DNA of 64,000 bases from Sophora flavescens (GCA_030762895.1 CM061069.1:3999178-4063177); one strand, 5' to 3'; counted from the first letter of the stretch, positions 44,154 to 55,400 are shown. Translations and numbers: made by a program. The notes: generated by a model not told the origin, from the letters alone.

Positions 44154-46097
44154 TACACTTCCATTATATTATTTTCTAACTTAACCTATGTCAATTAATT
44201 TCAACCATGGTTCATTATTAAGAAATTAAACAAAACAATTTCCTCTCACCCACTCCCTCGTCTACACGGCTCACATACACCACTCCCACACTTAGACAAA
44301 TTTCCTTTTCTTTCTATTTCACATTGTAAATCATTTCTTCACAAAACACAAAGAACTTCATAGTGTTCTTGCTATGTTCTTCATCTCTTTTCAAGTTCTT
44401 CATCAAACTTCTTCATTTCAAGGTGAGGATCCTATTCCTCATCCTCTTAGATTCATTAATCATCCATCAAACTTCCATTTTCATCAAGTTTTCACAAATT
44501 CTAATTCCTAGATCTAGATTTTCAAATAATTCTAGAAAATCATAAAAAAATCATTTTAATGTGAGATCAATTTCTATGAACTCTATATGACTTCTACTTT
44601 GATTATCTAAGAGAATGGAAGCAAAAGAATTTTCCTTCCCATTTTTCTCTACATGGACGAAACTATGTATGTTTAGGCAATTGAAGTTTTGTTCAATTTT
44701 TAAAAGATGACACTTGATCTTACCTCTCTAATACCTCTAGTTGTTATATCTAGAAGTGTGAAATCAAAAGAAACTCCTAGCCCTATTTTACTATGCTGGC
44801 CGAATCTATGTTCACGTAGGCAAAATGAGTTTTCTTCAATCTTTAATTGGATAATGATTTGTATGAACTATCTAAGGTGTGTAGGTTCTAGATCCAAGAG
44901 TATGTGAGCAAAAGGAATTTCTAGCCTATTTTACTCTTTATGGTCGAAATCTTAACCAAGTGGTTAGAGTATTTTGTTTCATATTTTTGACTTGTAACAA
45001 TTTATCGATGCTTGTTAAGACTCCAGTAACTAGGATCCAAAAGATGGAGTTGAGAAAATAACCCAAGCCTATTTTTGATATGTTGGCCGAACCCTAGTCC
45101 TTCTGACTCTAGGTGGATTTTGTTTGATTAATTTATTTTTATGTGATTTGGTTGAAGGTTAACTGATAACCGTGGTGTAGTAACGAGGACTGGAAAGTTC
45201 GTGAATCCGGATATATGTTCAGGTGGGAGAAAAAACAATTCCATCGTCGGAACGGATAAGTAGTATATAATTTATAATAATGGTGTAAGGCGACCTAAAA
45301 CCTACTAGTGGTCGGGTAATCAACAAAACCAAAATCGTATTGGAAACTACTATGTAGTTCCAATGATGATTTGGGGATTGTAGGTTTATAGCCGTTAGGA
45401 TAATTTTAGAATATTCGATGATGTCTGACTTTATTATTATTGAACTATTTATGATGCGCCGGTTGAGGTAATCCACTGTGTGTGACATTTTATTTTGTCT
45501 GAATATTTTATGATTAGTGTATTATGTATGATCTGCCTGGTTTAATAACATGATTGGTTGGCTTTTAGGCAAGGACATATATTATTCGGGAGATTTTTGT
45601 GTGGGTGAGAGAATGAATGTAACTTAGAGGTGCCTAGCCTAATTAAAGTGTTTAATAGATGATATGTGGCATGGAATGTGTGTTGAGATTGTGATGGAAG
45701 GTTGAGGCACTAGGTAGTATCCGATGCGAGTCAGTGAGATTCATATATATGCATGTTTGTTCAAAGTCGTGTGACTGGAACACACGAGGTCAGGATATCC
45801 TCTGATGGATACCGTATATTGTGGGTGAGTGCCCTACGGATGTTGATGCTGAGGTAGACTATCGTAATACTCTTATAGTCTTTGACGCGTTGTTCTGATT
45901 ATCCTATCAACGATAGAGGTACTATGTATTCTGTGCTTATTGTGTTATTTCTGACGGGGGAATAGTGATGCACAATGTGCTGAACGCACTATTCCTTACT
46001 AGAGATAAGGGAATATGGGTGCACCGAGTTCTTGGCACCGGACCGTCGGGACTACTGACTAATGTGACAGGAGTAGAGATGGCCACGTCAGCATAAA

Positions 46098-47238
46098 AAT
46101 TTAATTGCATTAGTTAAAGACGATTAATCTAATTAAGAAAACAGAGCAGAAAACAGAGCGAGAAGTGATTATCGAATAAGCTAAAGAGATTAATATGTTG
46201 TTCGGTTTCCCCCTATCATTGGTTCATGTAATTCCAAGCCCTAAGCGGATTCTAATCCCTTTTTGATTGTAGCATCAATTAACAAGCGAAATTGACGCTA
46301 CGAGACATATGTTCCTAATTTCTAATTAAGCAAACGGATGAAGCTCTCGTGAATTAAGCAAACACGATTGAACGCACGCGAATTAAGGAAACGCGATTAA
46401 GTATAGGAACATAAAATCATCGAAACGAATCAATACTCATTCGATACAAACTGAATTAAGCAAACAGAGAATGTAGAATAGTATTGAAAGCGAAAAGCAA
46501 TTCAATCCGGGAATTACATAACCTCAAGTGTCGGCGGAAGCCGATTACAGCAGATTAATCCAGGGAGATTAGTTCTCCATTACAATTGTGACAAAAACCT
46601 AAGAGTATAATGTAAACAGTGAAAATCTCCCTGTCTTTCTGTGTCTGCCGCGTTTCAATTTATAAGGAGGCCGCGCGTCACGGCCGTGATGGCCGTCACG
46701 GCCAGGCCGTGACCGCTTCTGTCAAGGGTGCGCATTCAAATTCTGGTGCGTCACAGCCGTGATACCTATCACGGCCAGGCCGTGATCGCTTCTGACTTTG
46801 GGTGCTGAACTGTCATGGCCGTGACCTCCATCACGGCTGGGCCGTGACCAACTCTGACTTCCTGGGTTCTCTCATGACGCCCGTGATGTGTATCACGGAT
46901 GGGCCGTGAAGCTTTCTGACTGATCTCCTCATCACGCCCATGATGTGTGTCACGGCTGGGCCGTGATACTTTCTGCCTTCCATGGATAGCTCATCACGGC
47001 CGTGACCAGTGTCACGGCCTGGGCATGATGGCCTCTGCTTCAGGTGTCCTTCCCTTTTTGCTCTCCTTATTAACCTGAAACATGAAATAGCAATAAGTGC
47101 TTTATTTGACTCAAAACTAGCTAAAATATCCTAAAACTACTTAAGAGACTCAAAACCTTGCTTGAGGACAATCGAGTTTAATTTGGGCGAAAACGAGATG
47201 TAATTAGCACAAAACCACGGTCATACTGGTCAAAAAAC
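46098..47238 (-). mobile_element. Foreign block in A2 5' LTR, LTR-like on the minus strand
   Basis: About 1.14 kb unrelated to the other LTRs. Read on the minus strand it has GATTGTCCTCAAGCAAGG (a phrase common near the 3' ends of Tat/Athila-type elements), then the GGCC palindrome minisatellite, then an AT-rich tail with repeated AATTAAGCAAAC-like motifs. No open frame, primer site or clear target duplication was found. A solo LTR or fragment of another Ty3/gypsy family is the likeliest reading. Confidence 0.45.
46677..47045. repeat. GGCC-palindrome minisatellite, six ~61-bp units
   Basis: Six tandem units of about 61 bp. Each holds two palindromic or near-palindromic parts of the type TCACGGCCGTGA and TCACGGCCAGGCCGTGA, followed by a CTTCTGACTT-like spacer. 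The array is G+C-rich in an AT-rich setting. Confidence 0.85.
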
Positions 47239-47624
47239 TAGATGAGCCAGAGGCTGATCAAAATCCATATGAACCGGATGCTGGCGGACGAGCTGTGGAT
47301 TCTAACGATATAGTGTAGTGAGTTTAGGGCCAGTGAGTCTTATAAGACGTTTTATTTTCCGCTAATTATAAATAGTTTGTATAATTAATTACCTATGAGG
47401 GATCCTACTTATAGGATACCCTACACGGTGTTTTGGATTGTAATGGATACATATGAGTGTGTTTATATAATATAACAATGGTGTGTTTAACTTTCAGAAG
47501 TGTATGTGTGGTGTTTAAGTTTTTAATTTCTTTGTATTTTCAGGTTATGTTAACGTTAAGAACGTGGGTAAGTTTAAATAAATAATTAATGGCACAACGG
47601 GGCACAACGGGGTGTCTCATTTGA

Positions 47625-47636
47625 TTGTATCAGAGC
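47625..47636 (+). other. Primer binding site of A2
   Basis: TTGTATCAGAGC, one mismatch from the iMet complement, at the same spacing from the LTR as in A1. Confidence 0.78.
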
Positions 47637-47845
47637 AGTTTGATTCTGATCAGACTGTGTGGTTTAGGATGTTGTTACTGGCCGTGTCTAGTTGAATCCA
47701 CATCGGATATTGACTATGTTTAGAAGTTGGGTAATTAGTCCGAACGCGATAACGAACATTTATATGACATATAGTATTTATATTCCAGCTTAATGTGGTA
47801 TTATATGTCATATTGATGTGAGCTGATGATTTCCTTAACAGGATC

Positions 47846-49057
47846 ATGGCTAGAGGTAAAGGACGTGGTATAAGTGGTGATGATGGATCACCCGAGAGAA
47901 TTACTAGAGGTAGCAATGGTGAAAGAGACCATATCAGAAGTGGAGGAGAGTCAGTTGAGACTCTCAAGACTATCAAGGATTTAGCCATTGCTATGCTACA
48001 ACAGACACAGCAGAACACAAAGATGTTGCAAATGACCAAAGAGCAGTAAGAACTACAGAATCAGAGAAAAGTTGTAGAAGCTGAGGATGCAGGAATGAAT
48101 ACTTTCCTGAAGGGGAAGCCACCACAGTTTCAAGGAGATTATGACCCAGAAAAGGCATAGTGGTGGGTACAAGACTAAGAGAAGATTTTCAGTACCATGC
48201 GCTGCAGAGAGGATAGGAAGGTGACTTATCCAGCCTTCATCCTGACAGGAAGAGCAGAGTCTTGGTGGAGAGGCAAGAGAAGGTTACTAGAAGCAGATGA
48301 CAGACTGATCTGCTGGCAGTTATTTCGTGATTGTTTCCTCGAGAAGTATTTTCCGCAACTAGTCCGACGCGAGAAAGATAGGGAGCTCATGAATCTGAAA
48401 CAAGGCAACATGGCTATTGGGGATTATACATCACGCTTTGAGACTCTGATTCAGTTTTCGGAGTTCTACCCAAGATATCCAGACGAGGATTGGCAGTAAA
48501 GAAGGTTCGAGGAAGGACTGTGACATGAACTACAGATAGCAATAGTGTCTCTCGATATCCAGAGTTTTCCGGAGCTGGTTGAGAGATGCAGTGCCATAGA
48601 AAGCATAGGTCTGATGCAAGATGTTGAGTAGAGGTAGCATAGGAGTGGAGGTCCTATCCGATCAGGTCTTCAGAGGAGAGATGGTAGTAGTTCTTAGGAG
48701 ACCAGTACGGGCAGTTACATCAGCACCAATTGCTACATCACAAGTGGTTGGAGCGGGCTAGCAGCAGCAAGGCTTAGTTTGTTTGAGATGTGGAGGACCG
48801 CATTATCAGTGGGATTTCAGGGAGAGACCTGGTTGTTTCCACTGCGGGAAACTAGATCATATGGCTCGGGATTGTAGGCAGCGGGTTATGCAGCAGCCGG
48901 CCGCTGCTGGTAGATGAGCTGGAGGTTACAAAGGTGAAGTTGGAAGAGGAGTTCCAACAACCAGCCAACAGATGGAAAGGCCTCAGGTCATTGGGAGAGT
49001 GTTTACAGTGAGGGGAGTTGAATCCTCTCAATCTGCAGATCTCATAGAAGGTATGTG
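47846..49057 (+). pseudogene. gag: gag of A2 (interrupted, degenerate)
   Basis: Starts MARGKGRG at 47846 and stays open to a TAA at 48047. Capsid motifs continue at 48080-48499 (FLKGKPPQFQGDYDP, SWWRGKRRLLEAD, FLEKYFPQLVRREKD). Frame and stop damage includes GAG-to-TAG near 48158, a TAA near 48497 and the CGA-to-TGA near 48523 shared with A1. A knuckle of the form CFHCGKLDHMARDC lies near 48836-48877. A shared frameshift in the first knuckle also links it to A1. The sequence is broken at 49057 by element E and resumes at 53629, at exactly the point where A1 shows its conserved pol deletion. Confidence 0.85.
49053..49057. repeat. Target site duplication ATGTG of element E (left)
   Basis: ATGTG before E and again at 53624-53628. 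Joining the flanks across one copy gives the uninterrupted order seen in A1 at 3413-3428. Confidence 0.92.
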
Positions 49058-50013
49058 TGATATGATCCAAGGGGGGCAAGTCAACTTTTCAACGAGAACA
49101 ATATGAACCCAATGGAACCCATCATGGATCAAGATGCCACTCAAGGACTTGGTGGGCCCATGACAATAGCTATGACCAAAAAGGCCCAACACTAAATCAA
49201 ACGGTGGTTCTCTTAATGGACACAAGCCCAAATGCACATGCAAGTAATGAAGACAATGAGCCCAAGTTAATAACTTGGCTCATCCAAGCCCAAGAAGCAT
49301 GAAGAGGGCGTCCAAGTCCATCTTTCTTTTATTTTCAATAAGTGTAATGGTTGGTGTGTTTAGGCCCAATTCATTAGTGATATTTTTGGGTCAAGTCCAC
49401 TACTTACCATGATGTACACAAGTTTATTAGAGAATCTTAGGGAGGGAATCTTTGGCTTACATGCCAAAAGAAACTCCTCATTAGTGTGCATTAAATTGTA
49501 TTTATTATGGGAGGATTACACTTTTAATGTGAGAAACAAGTGTAATCACCACATAATTAGGGGGATAAAAAGTCAAGATGAGGGATTTTAGGCCAATTAG
49601 CGCATGATTATGGTTGCTGAGTTAAATGGGGGTTATTGGGTGTTTTAATGCCCGGATTTTAGGCCAATTAACACGTGATCTTGGGCCATTTCTCTATATG
49701 TAAGACACCCCTAAACACATGAATGACAACTTTGATGTTATTTTGGATCAAATCCATTTTGTGAGAATATTGTTCTCATAGGTTCTTGGTTGAACCAAAC
49801 TATTGTTCTTATCAAGAATCCATGATTCTTGTGGCGAATTTCATAGGCTTATCAAACAACCTTGTTTGTGGCGCCTCCACCATTTCTTTATCATCCATTT
49901 TTTTGTTTCTTTCTTCACCTAATTTTGTTACAAAGTGTTACATGAAAATCCACTTGCTTAAAATTCAACCAAAAACGATCATCAAAGGCAACCTCACCAT
50001 TTGGTTGTCATCA
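49058..50013 (+). mobile_element. 5' LTR of E
   Basis: 956 bp, TG...CA ends. It differs from the 3' LTR mainly at 49795-49866, where 72 bp are unrelated. Confidence 0.93.
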
Positions 50014-50015
50014 AG

Positions 50016-50029
50016 TGGTATCAAAGCTT
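50016..50029 (+). other. Primer binding site of E
   Basis: TGGTATCAAAGC, an iMet-type site with one mismatch, two bases after the LTR end. Confidence 0.82.
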
Positions 50030-50686
50030 AGGCTTTGGTTGAATTTTTGAGTTTTTGTTTTTCATTATCTTCTTTGTTCTTCATCTTCTACCTTTCTTCT
50101 TTTCTACCCAGAAAAACCCAAAACAAAAAAAATTATTTTCTTGTTTCCATTTGAAGGGGATTATTGTGTTATTGTGTTCATCTTCTTGCTGCCCAAAATC
50201 AACAAAAAAATTCGAAAAAAAAAAGAAAAGAAATACCTTTGTGTTTCTCTTTGCAAGCTTTTCTCTAGTGTGTTGATGAATTAAAAAAAATCAAAAAAAA
50301 AAGAAGAAGGAAAAACAGCACCTAGAATTTCAACAAAAGAGAAGAGAAAATCTTATTTGGGCAATTTGTGTTCTTGAAAAAAAAATATTTCCCTTCTTCC
50401 TTTGTTCTTATTTCCCTTAGCTTTGCTTTTCTAGCCTTTCTTTTTATTCCCTTTTTTTTGATAAGTTTTGTGATTTTTGTTACTTGATTTTTCGATTTTT
50501 GTGTGGATTGTGTTTGACTCCTCTAAGGACTAAAAGAGAATAATTGAGTGGAAAAAGGCAAGAGTGAAAAATTACATCTTGTGTGGAAAAATCCAATCTA
50601 AGTGATATACATTTGTGTCCACAAGCGAGGGAGCGTAGTGAGGAATTTCATAATTTCTTGTTATCTTTTGATATTGTGTCCAAGTG
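50030..50686 (+). other. Untranslated leader of E
   Basis: T- and A-rich leader of about 0.65 kb between the primer site and the gag ATG, with several homopolymer runs. No open frame of note. Confidence 0.7.
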
Positions 50687-51457
50687 ATGGCAGCCCATGA
50701 AGATAGTCCATCATTTTCTCCAAGGTCTTCAACTCTTCATGCTAGAATGGCTACTCAAATACAAAACCTTCAAAGGCAAATGGAGCAAATGAGTGCAAAT
50801 TATGATAGACAACTTGCCATCCTTCAAAACCGAGAAGATAGAATTGAAAGGGTCAAGATCAAAGTTCCTACCTTTCATGGGAGGAATGATCCCGAAGTCT
50901 ATTTGGAATGGGAGATGAAGATAGAGCAAGTGTTCAATGGCAATAATTACAATGAGAAAAAGAAAATGAAGATAGCATCTCTTCAATTTAAGGACTATGC
51001 ACTTGTTTGGTGGGATCAATTGCAAAAAGAGAGAAGAAAATGTGGGGCGGAGCCTATTGAGACTTGGGTTGAGATGAGAAAAATAATGAGGAGAAGATAT
51101 GCTCCATACCATTGCCATAGAGTCCTTCACAACAAATCAATGAATGAGGGCAACACTTCAACTTCTAAGGATTCCGTGGTTAGTGCTCAAGGAAAGAAAC
51201 CTATGGAAGCCTCTCCTAGTAGCAAAAACCATGATGGATATTCCAACAAGTTCTCTTTTATACACCAAGATCACAAGATCAATCTTGCACCTTTGTCTCC
51301 ACGAGAAGTGACTGTGGATCAACTTAATTTGAGAGGAAGAAAAATGCAAGAGGAAAAAGGAAAAGAGAGTGAAAAAAAGAGTGATGATCAAGAGGAAAAA
51401 GAAAAAGAGAGTGAAAAGAAGAGTGATGACCAAGAGAAAAAAATGATGAAAATGTGA
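50687..51457 (+). CDS. gag-like protein of E
   Basis: 256 codons from ATG 50687. An N-terminal coiled-coil-like stretch (ATQIQNLQRQMEQM) leads into a Retrotrans_gag region with VPTFHGRNDPEVYLEWEMK, VFNGNNYNEKKKM, FKDYALVWWDQL and MRRRYAPYH. This resembles gag of Ty3/gypsy chromoviruses. There is no zinc knuckle. The tail is charged, with a duplicated EKESEKKSDDQ motif. The frame ends at a TGA just after a seven-A run (51437-51443). The next frame continues the same charged tail, so a single-base shift in the A run probably separates what was one protein. Confidence 0.8.
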   Translation: MAAHEDSPSFSPRSSTLHARMATQIQNLQRQMEQMSANYDRQLAILQNREDRIERVKIKVPTFHGRNDPEVYLEWEMKIEQVFNGNNYNEKKKMKIASLQFKDYALVWWDQLQKERRKCGAEPIETWVEMRKIMRRRYAPYHCHRVLHNKSMNEGNTSTSKDSVVSAQGKKPMEASPSSKNHDGYSNKFSFIHQDHKINLAPLSPREVTVDQLNLRGRKMQEEKGKESEKKSDDQEEKEKESEKKSDDQEKKMMKM

Positions 51458-52389
51458 AAAAGAATCAAGAGAAAAACTGTGAAAAAGATGAGAGTATGGA
51501 AAAGAGTGAGATAAAAGAAAGAGATGAGAGAAAAACAATTGGTGAGGTGGAAAAAGTAAATGCATGTTTTGATGTTTTTCCTAACTCTTTGCCTACTTGT
51601 GTTGATTCTCTTTTGAAGGAAATCGAAGATGTTCCTCCAATGGAAGCTTGCAAGACAACCGATGTAATTGAAGAGCTAATCCAAAGGGAAGCACCTCATG
51701 GTTTGGGAACTTGCATGGTTTCCCAAAAGCATGGCTATCTTAACACAAAATTTGGTAATATGCTTGGTAAATTGCTTGGGTCTTGTTATTCTTCTACATT
51801 TGATATGAATGAAAACCTTCTTGATGAATTGCATGACTCTTATCATCTTCATAAGATTGATTTGAGAATTATGAACCAAGACTTGAATGAATTCCTTGAT
51901 AAATGTGTTGTTGTGCTTTCTAATGTTCATTTGGTTTATCACAACAATTTTGAGGAATGTGTTGGATTACTTAGAGAAAGTTTGTTTGCTAACTTGCTCA
52001 CATACTCTTTTGATCAAAATAAAGTTAGCATTTTGAGATTTTTTATAAGCTCTAAAGGTTTGCATGTAACAATAATTGATGGGATAACTATTATTCCGCT
52101 TCTTACTCTACCCATTCTTGCAAATTCTTTTAAGCTTTCATATGATGATCCTAATGTGTTTGAGAGGATTATCTTGTTTCAAAAAGAACCATCCCTTGTT
52201 TGTGATAAGGATAATGTCCATGAGGCTCAAATTTCTTGGGAGCCTTTAAAAAGAGAAAGTACATTTTCTTTTATGACAATGTTAAAGCCAAGGAAGGTAA
52301 ACTTGAAAATAGATTTTCACAAGAAGTGTAATTTTCTGCTTAATCTTATAATTCATTACCTTGGCTATGAATGTGTTAGGATTGTATAA
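51458..52389 (+). pseudogene. Collapsed pol remnant of E in a long open frame
   Basis: An open frame of about 310 codons continuing the gag tail one frame back. FDVFPNSLP recalls the FKDVFP stretch before RT. LLDELHDSYHLHKIDLR then corresponds to the start of the RT palm and is fused directly to LNEFLDKCVVVLSNVH, FEECVGLLRESLFANLL and FISSKGLHV. The segment between the SKIDL and FLDK motifs is gone, and the catalytic FDD box reads LSNVH. The protein cannot be a working polymerase, yet the frame has no stop. The shared LEFLD and KLYANL spacing supports RT ancestry. Calling it non-functional is inference from the missing motifs. Confidence 0.75.
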
Positions 52390-52652
52390 TATGGAAATGT
52401 GTTACACCTACTTGCTACATTTGACGGTTTCTATCAATTTCCATTTGATCCCGGAGGTTGGGTGTGTGTAAAACTAATAAAAAGTTTCCCAATAGAAGGA
52501 AATCAAAGGTCCACCCTAGAAGAGATGGGCTACTTCAAGTTGTAGGGAAAATAAATAAAAATGTCTTTGATATTGACTTACCTTCAATGTGGCATCTATG
52601 TATTTCATTTGATGTAGGTATTGAAGTCATAAATTCGAGGACGAATTTTCTT
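52390..52652 (+). pseudogene. Integrase C-terminal (GPY/F-like) remnant of E
   Basis: Two overlapping frames carry FDPGGWVCVKL, then FPNRRKSKVHPRRDGLLQVV, INKNVFDIDLP and NSRTNFLKEG. The pattern matches the end of chromoviral integrases (FPNQRRSKL, GDGPFQVLERIN, DLRTNPFQEG) with a frameshift near 52480. The integrase catalytic core is absent. Confidence 0.75.
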
Positions 52653-52664
52653 AAAGAAGGAAGG
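52653..52664 (+). other. Polypurine tract of E
   Basis: AAAGAAGGAAGG, two bases before the 3' LTR. Confidence 0.8.
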
Positions 52665-52666
52665 TA

Positions 52667-53623
52667 TGATATGATCCAAGGGGGGCAAGTCAACTTTTCA
52701 ACGAGAATAATATGAACCCAATGGAACCCATCATGGATCAAGATGCCAATCAAGGACTTGGTGGGCCCATGACAAGAGCTAGGACCAAAAAGGCCCAACA
52801 CTAAATCAAACGGTGGTTCTGTTAATGGACACAAGCCCAAATGCACATGCAAGTAATGAAGACAATGAGCCCAAGTTAATAATTTTGCTCATCCAAGCCC
52901 AAGAAGCATGAAGAGGGCGTCCAAGTCCATTTTTCTTTTATTTTCAATAAGTGTAATGGTTGGTGTGTTTAGGCCCAATTCATTAGTGATATTTTTGGGT
53001 CAAGTCCACTACTTACCATGATGTACACAATTTTAATAGAGAATCTTAGTGTGGGAATCTTTGGCTTACATGCCAAAAGAAACTCCTCATTAGTGTGCAT
53101 TAAATTGTATTTATTATGGGAGGATTACACTTTTAATGTGAGAAACAAGTGTAATCACCACATAATTAGGGGGATAAAAATTCAAGATGAGGGATTTTAG
53201 GCCAATTAGCGCATGATTATGGTGGCTGAGTTAAGTGGGGGTTATTGGGTGTTTTAATGCCCTGATTTTAGGCCAATTAACATGCGATCTTAGGCCATTT
53301 CTCTATATGTAAGACGCCCCTAAACACATGAATGACAACTTTGATGTTATTTTGGATCAAATCCATTTTGTGATAATATTGTTCTCCTAGGTTCTTGGTT
53401 GAAATGTGTCAGTGAGGGGTGAGGTTCCATGCCGAATGATTTAGTTAATACCCTAGGATTTGATTGAGAGTGTGTATGTGGCGCCTCCACCATTTCTTTC
53501 TCATCCATTTTTTTGTTTCTTTCTCCACCTAATTTTGTTACAGAGTGTTACATGAAAATCCACTTGCTTAAAATTCAACCAAAAACGATCATCAAAGGCA
53601 ACCTCACCATTTGGTTGTCATCA
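52667..53623 (+). mobile_element. 3' LTR of E
   Basis: 957 bp. The unmatched block lies at 53404-53476. Elsewhere only scattered single-base differences from the 5' LTR are seen. Confidence 0.93.
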
Positions 53624-53628
53624 ATGTG
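53624..53628. repeat. Target site duplication ATGTG of element E (right)
   Basis: Matches 49053-49057. Confidence 0.92.
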
Positions 53629-54076
53629 TGATTTTGATATAATCAGGAATAGTGGAATACACTGAAAGGAACTAAGACTATGATTGGATACAGTGAGTAG
53701 GAAGTTAAGGTAGTATTGATTGTGGTGTAAATTGTGGAAGCTAGATGTTGAAATAAGGTTTTCTAGTGGATCGGTATTAAGAAGAGGAAAATGATTAAGT
53801 TTAAATTATGCCATTCAATGATGATAGATTAAGATGAATTGTTAAGGACAATGAACATAATGTAGTGATGGACAGTTTCGAAGATAAATAGAACATTATA
53901 AGGATGAATTCTGTTATGGAGTTACCGATGTTAATTAGGGGGCAGACAGCAATGGAAAATACAATTTAAGATCTTTAGATTAAGACCAGATTACAAGATG
54001 ATGTCTAGTTTCGAATCATGAGTTCCTGATGTACCTCAATTCCAAGGACGAAATTTTTTTCTAAGTGGGGTAGTAA
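53629..54076 (+). other. Internal 3' tail and polypurine tract of A2
   Basis: Continuation of A2 after element E. It is nearly identical to 3420-3867 of A1, starting TTTTGATATAATC and ending AAGTGGGGTAGTAA before the LTR. Non-coding. Confidence 0.8.
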
Positions 54077-55400
54077 TGTAACACCCTATTTTTTTTTATT
54101 TACGCGTTATTAATGGTAAAAATATAATTATTTATATTTTTATCTGAGACCAAGAAAATGATTTTTTTGATAAAACAAAATCATATTCATACTTTGTCTT
54201 ATGGTAGAGGGTTACGGTGAAATTTTGGGTTTAAAACTCAGACGGAAACCGGTCTGCGTTTTCTCTGACACTAAAATATTATTGAGCAGAAAACCATTTT
54301 TTGACTCGAGAACGAAATGGTTAGATTTTATATCACGCTTCAGATGAGTTTGGTTATTTTGAAAAATTTCGTTCGGAGATGAAATATTATATTTTATTCG
54401 TGCAAAAAATCTAAATCGGGAAAATGGCAGAGTCGAAAACGGAACTGCAGAGACAGAACTGGACACTGGAGGAGCTGAGTTATGGGGTGAGTCACCACCA
54501 TGACTCACCAAGAATTTATGAAGCATTTAATGCAAGTAATCATGTCTTTTAGGTCAAATGACCAAAATACCGTTAACCTAACCTATCCTAGTTAAATGTT
54601 AACCATGGTTAAGGCAAGTCATGAACAAGTTGGCTTCTTCTTCCTCCTCTGTGGTGCAAAACTCGGCCAACACCTCCCTCACCTACACGGCTCACACACA
54701 CCACTCCCACACTTATACAAATTTCCTTTTCTTTCTATTTCACATTCTAAGGCATTTCTTCACAAAACATAAAGAACTTCATAGTGCTCTTGATAAGTTC
54801 TTCATCTCTCTTCAAGTTCTTCATCAAACTTCTTCATTTCAAGGTGAGGATCATATTCCTCATCCTCTTAGCTTCATTAATCATCCATCAAACTTCCATT
54901 TTCAACAAGTTTTTACAAATTCCAATACCTAGATCTAGATTTTCAAATAATTCTAGAAAATCAATGAAAAATCATTTTAATGTGAGATCAATTTCTATGA
55001 ACTTCATATGGCTTCTACTTTGATTACTAAGAGCATGGAAGCAAAAGAATTTTCCTTCCTATTTTTCTCTACATGGCCGAAACTATGTATGTTTAGACAA
55101 ATGAAGTTTTGTTCAATTTTTAAAAGATGACACTTGATCTTACCTCTCTAATACCTCTAGTTGTTATATCTAGAAGTTTGAAATCAAAAGAAACTCCGAG
55201 CCCTATTTTACTCTGTTGGCCTAATCTGTGTTCATGTAAGCAAAATGTGTTTTCTTCAATCTTTAAGGTGTGTAGGTTCTAGATCCAAGAGCATGTGAGC
55301 AAAAGGAATTTCTAGCCTATTTTACTCTTTATGGCCGAAACCCTAACCAAGTGGTTAGAGGATTTTGTTTCATATTTTTGACTCGTAACAATTTATCTAT
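54077..55400 (+). mobile_element. 3' LTR of A2 (right-truncated)
   Basis: Starts TGTAACACCC and matches A1 up to the phrase ATTTATCTAT, then stops. The remaining ~1.6 kb is missing and the inverted B LTR begins at once. Confidence 0.88.
54477..54506 (+). promoter_or_regulatory. Palindromic bZIP/GCN4-like site in A2 3' LTR
   Basis: Same 30-bp near-palindrome as at 4266, with one change in the left arm (GAGTTATGG). The central GGTGAGTCACC is intact. Confidence 0.45.

Larger units (their letters stand above)
44164..47619 (+). mobile_element. 5' LTR of gag-only element A2 (left-truncated, with insert)
   Basis: Matches the A1 3' LTR from about 4527 onward, so the first ~660 bp are lost. It ends GGTGTCTCA before the primer site. 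A foreign block at 46098-47238 replaces about 245 bp of LTR. Between 45830 and 46030 it has the long version of the region that is deleted in A1's 5' LTR. Confidence 0.85.
49058..53623 (+). mobile_element. Nested LTR retrotransposon E, 4.57 kb, non-autonomous
   Basis: A complete element with two ~956-bp LTRs (TGATATGATCC... to ...TTGTCATCA), a primer site, a polypurine tract and a 5-bp target duplication ATGTG. The LTRs are nearly identical apart from one substituted block, so insertion is recent relative to its host A2. It encodes a gag-like frame and a collapsed pol remnant but no working protease, RT or integrase. It depends on a helper for movement. Confidence 0.93.

Noticed and set aside
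46677..47045. CRISPR-like array
   Set aside because: Units are diverged whole tandem repeats without unique spacers, in plant nuclear DNA inside an LTR block.
51158..51565. 135-codon minus-strand frame (MHLLFPPHQLFFSHLF start)
   Set aside because: Antisense of the Glu/Lys-rich gag tail. The low-complexity Phe/Leu/Ser reading has no support.
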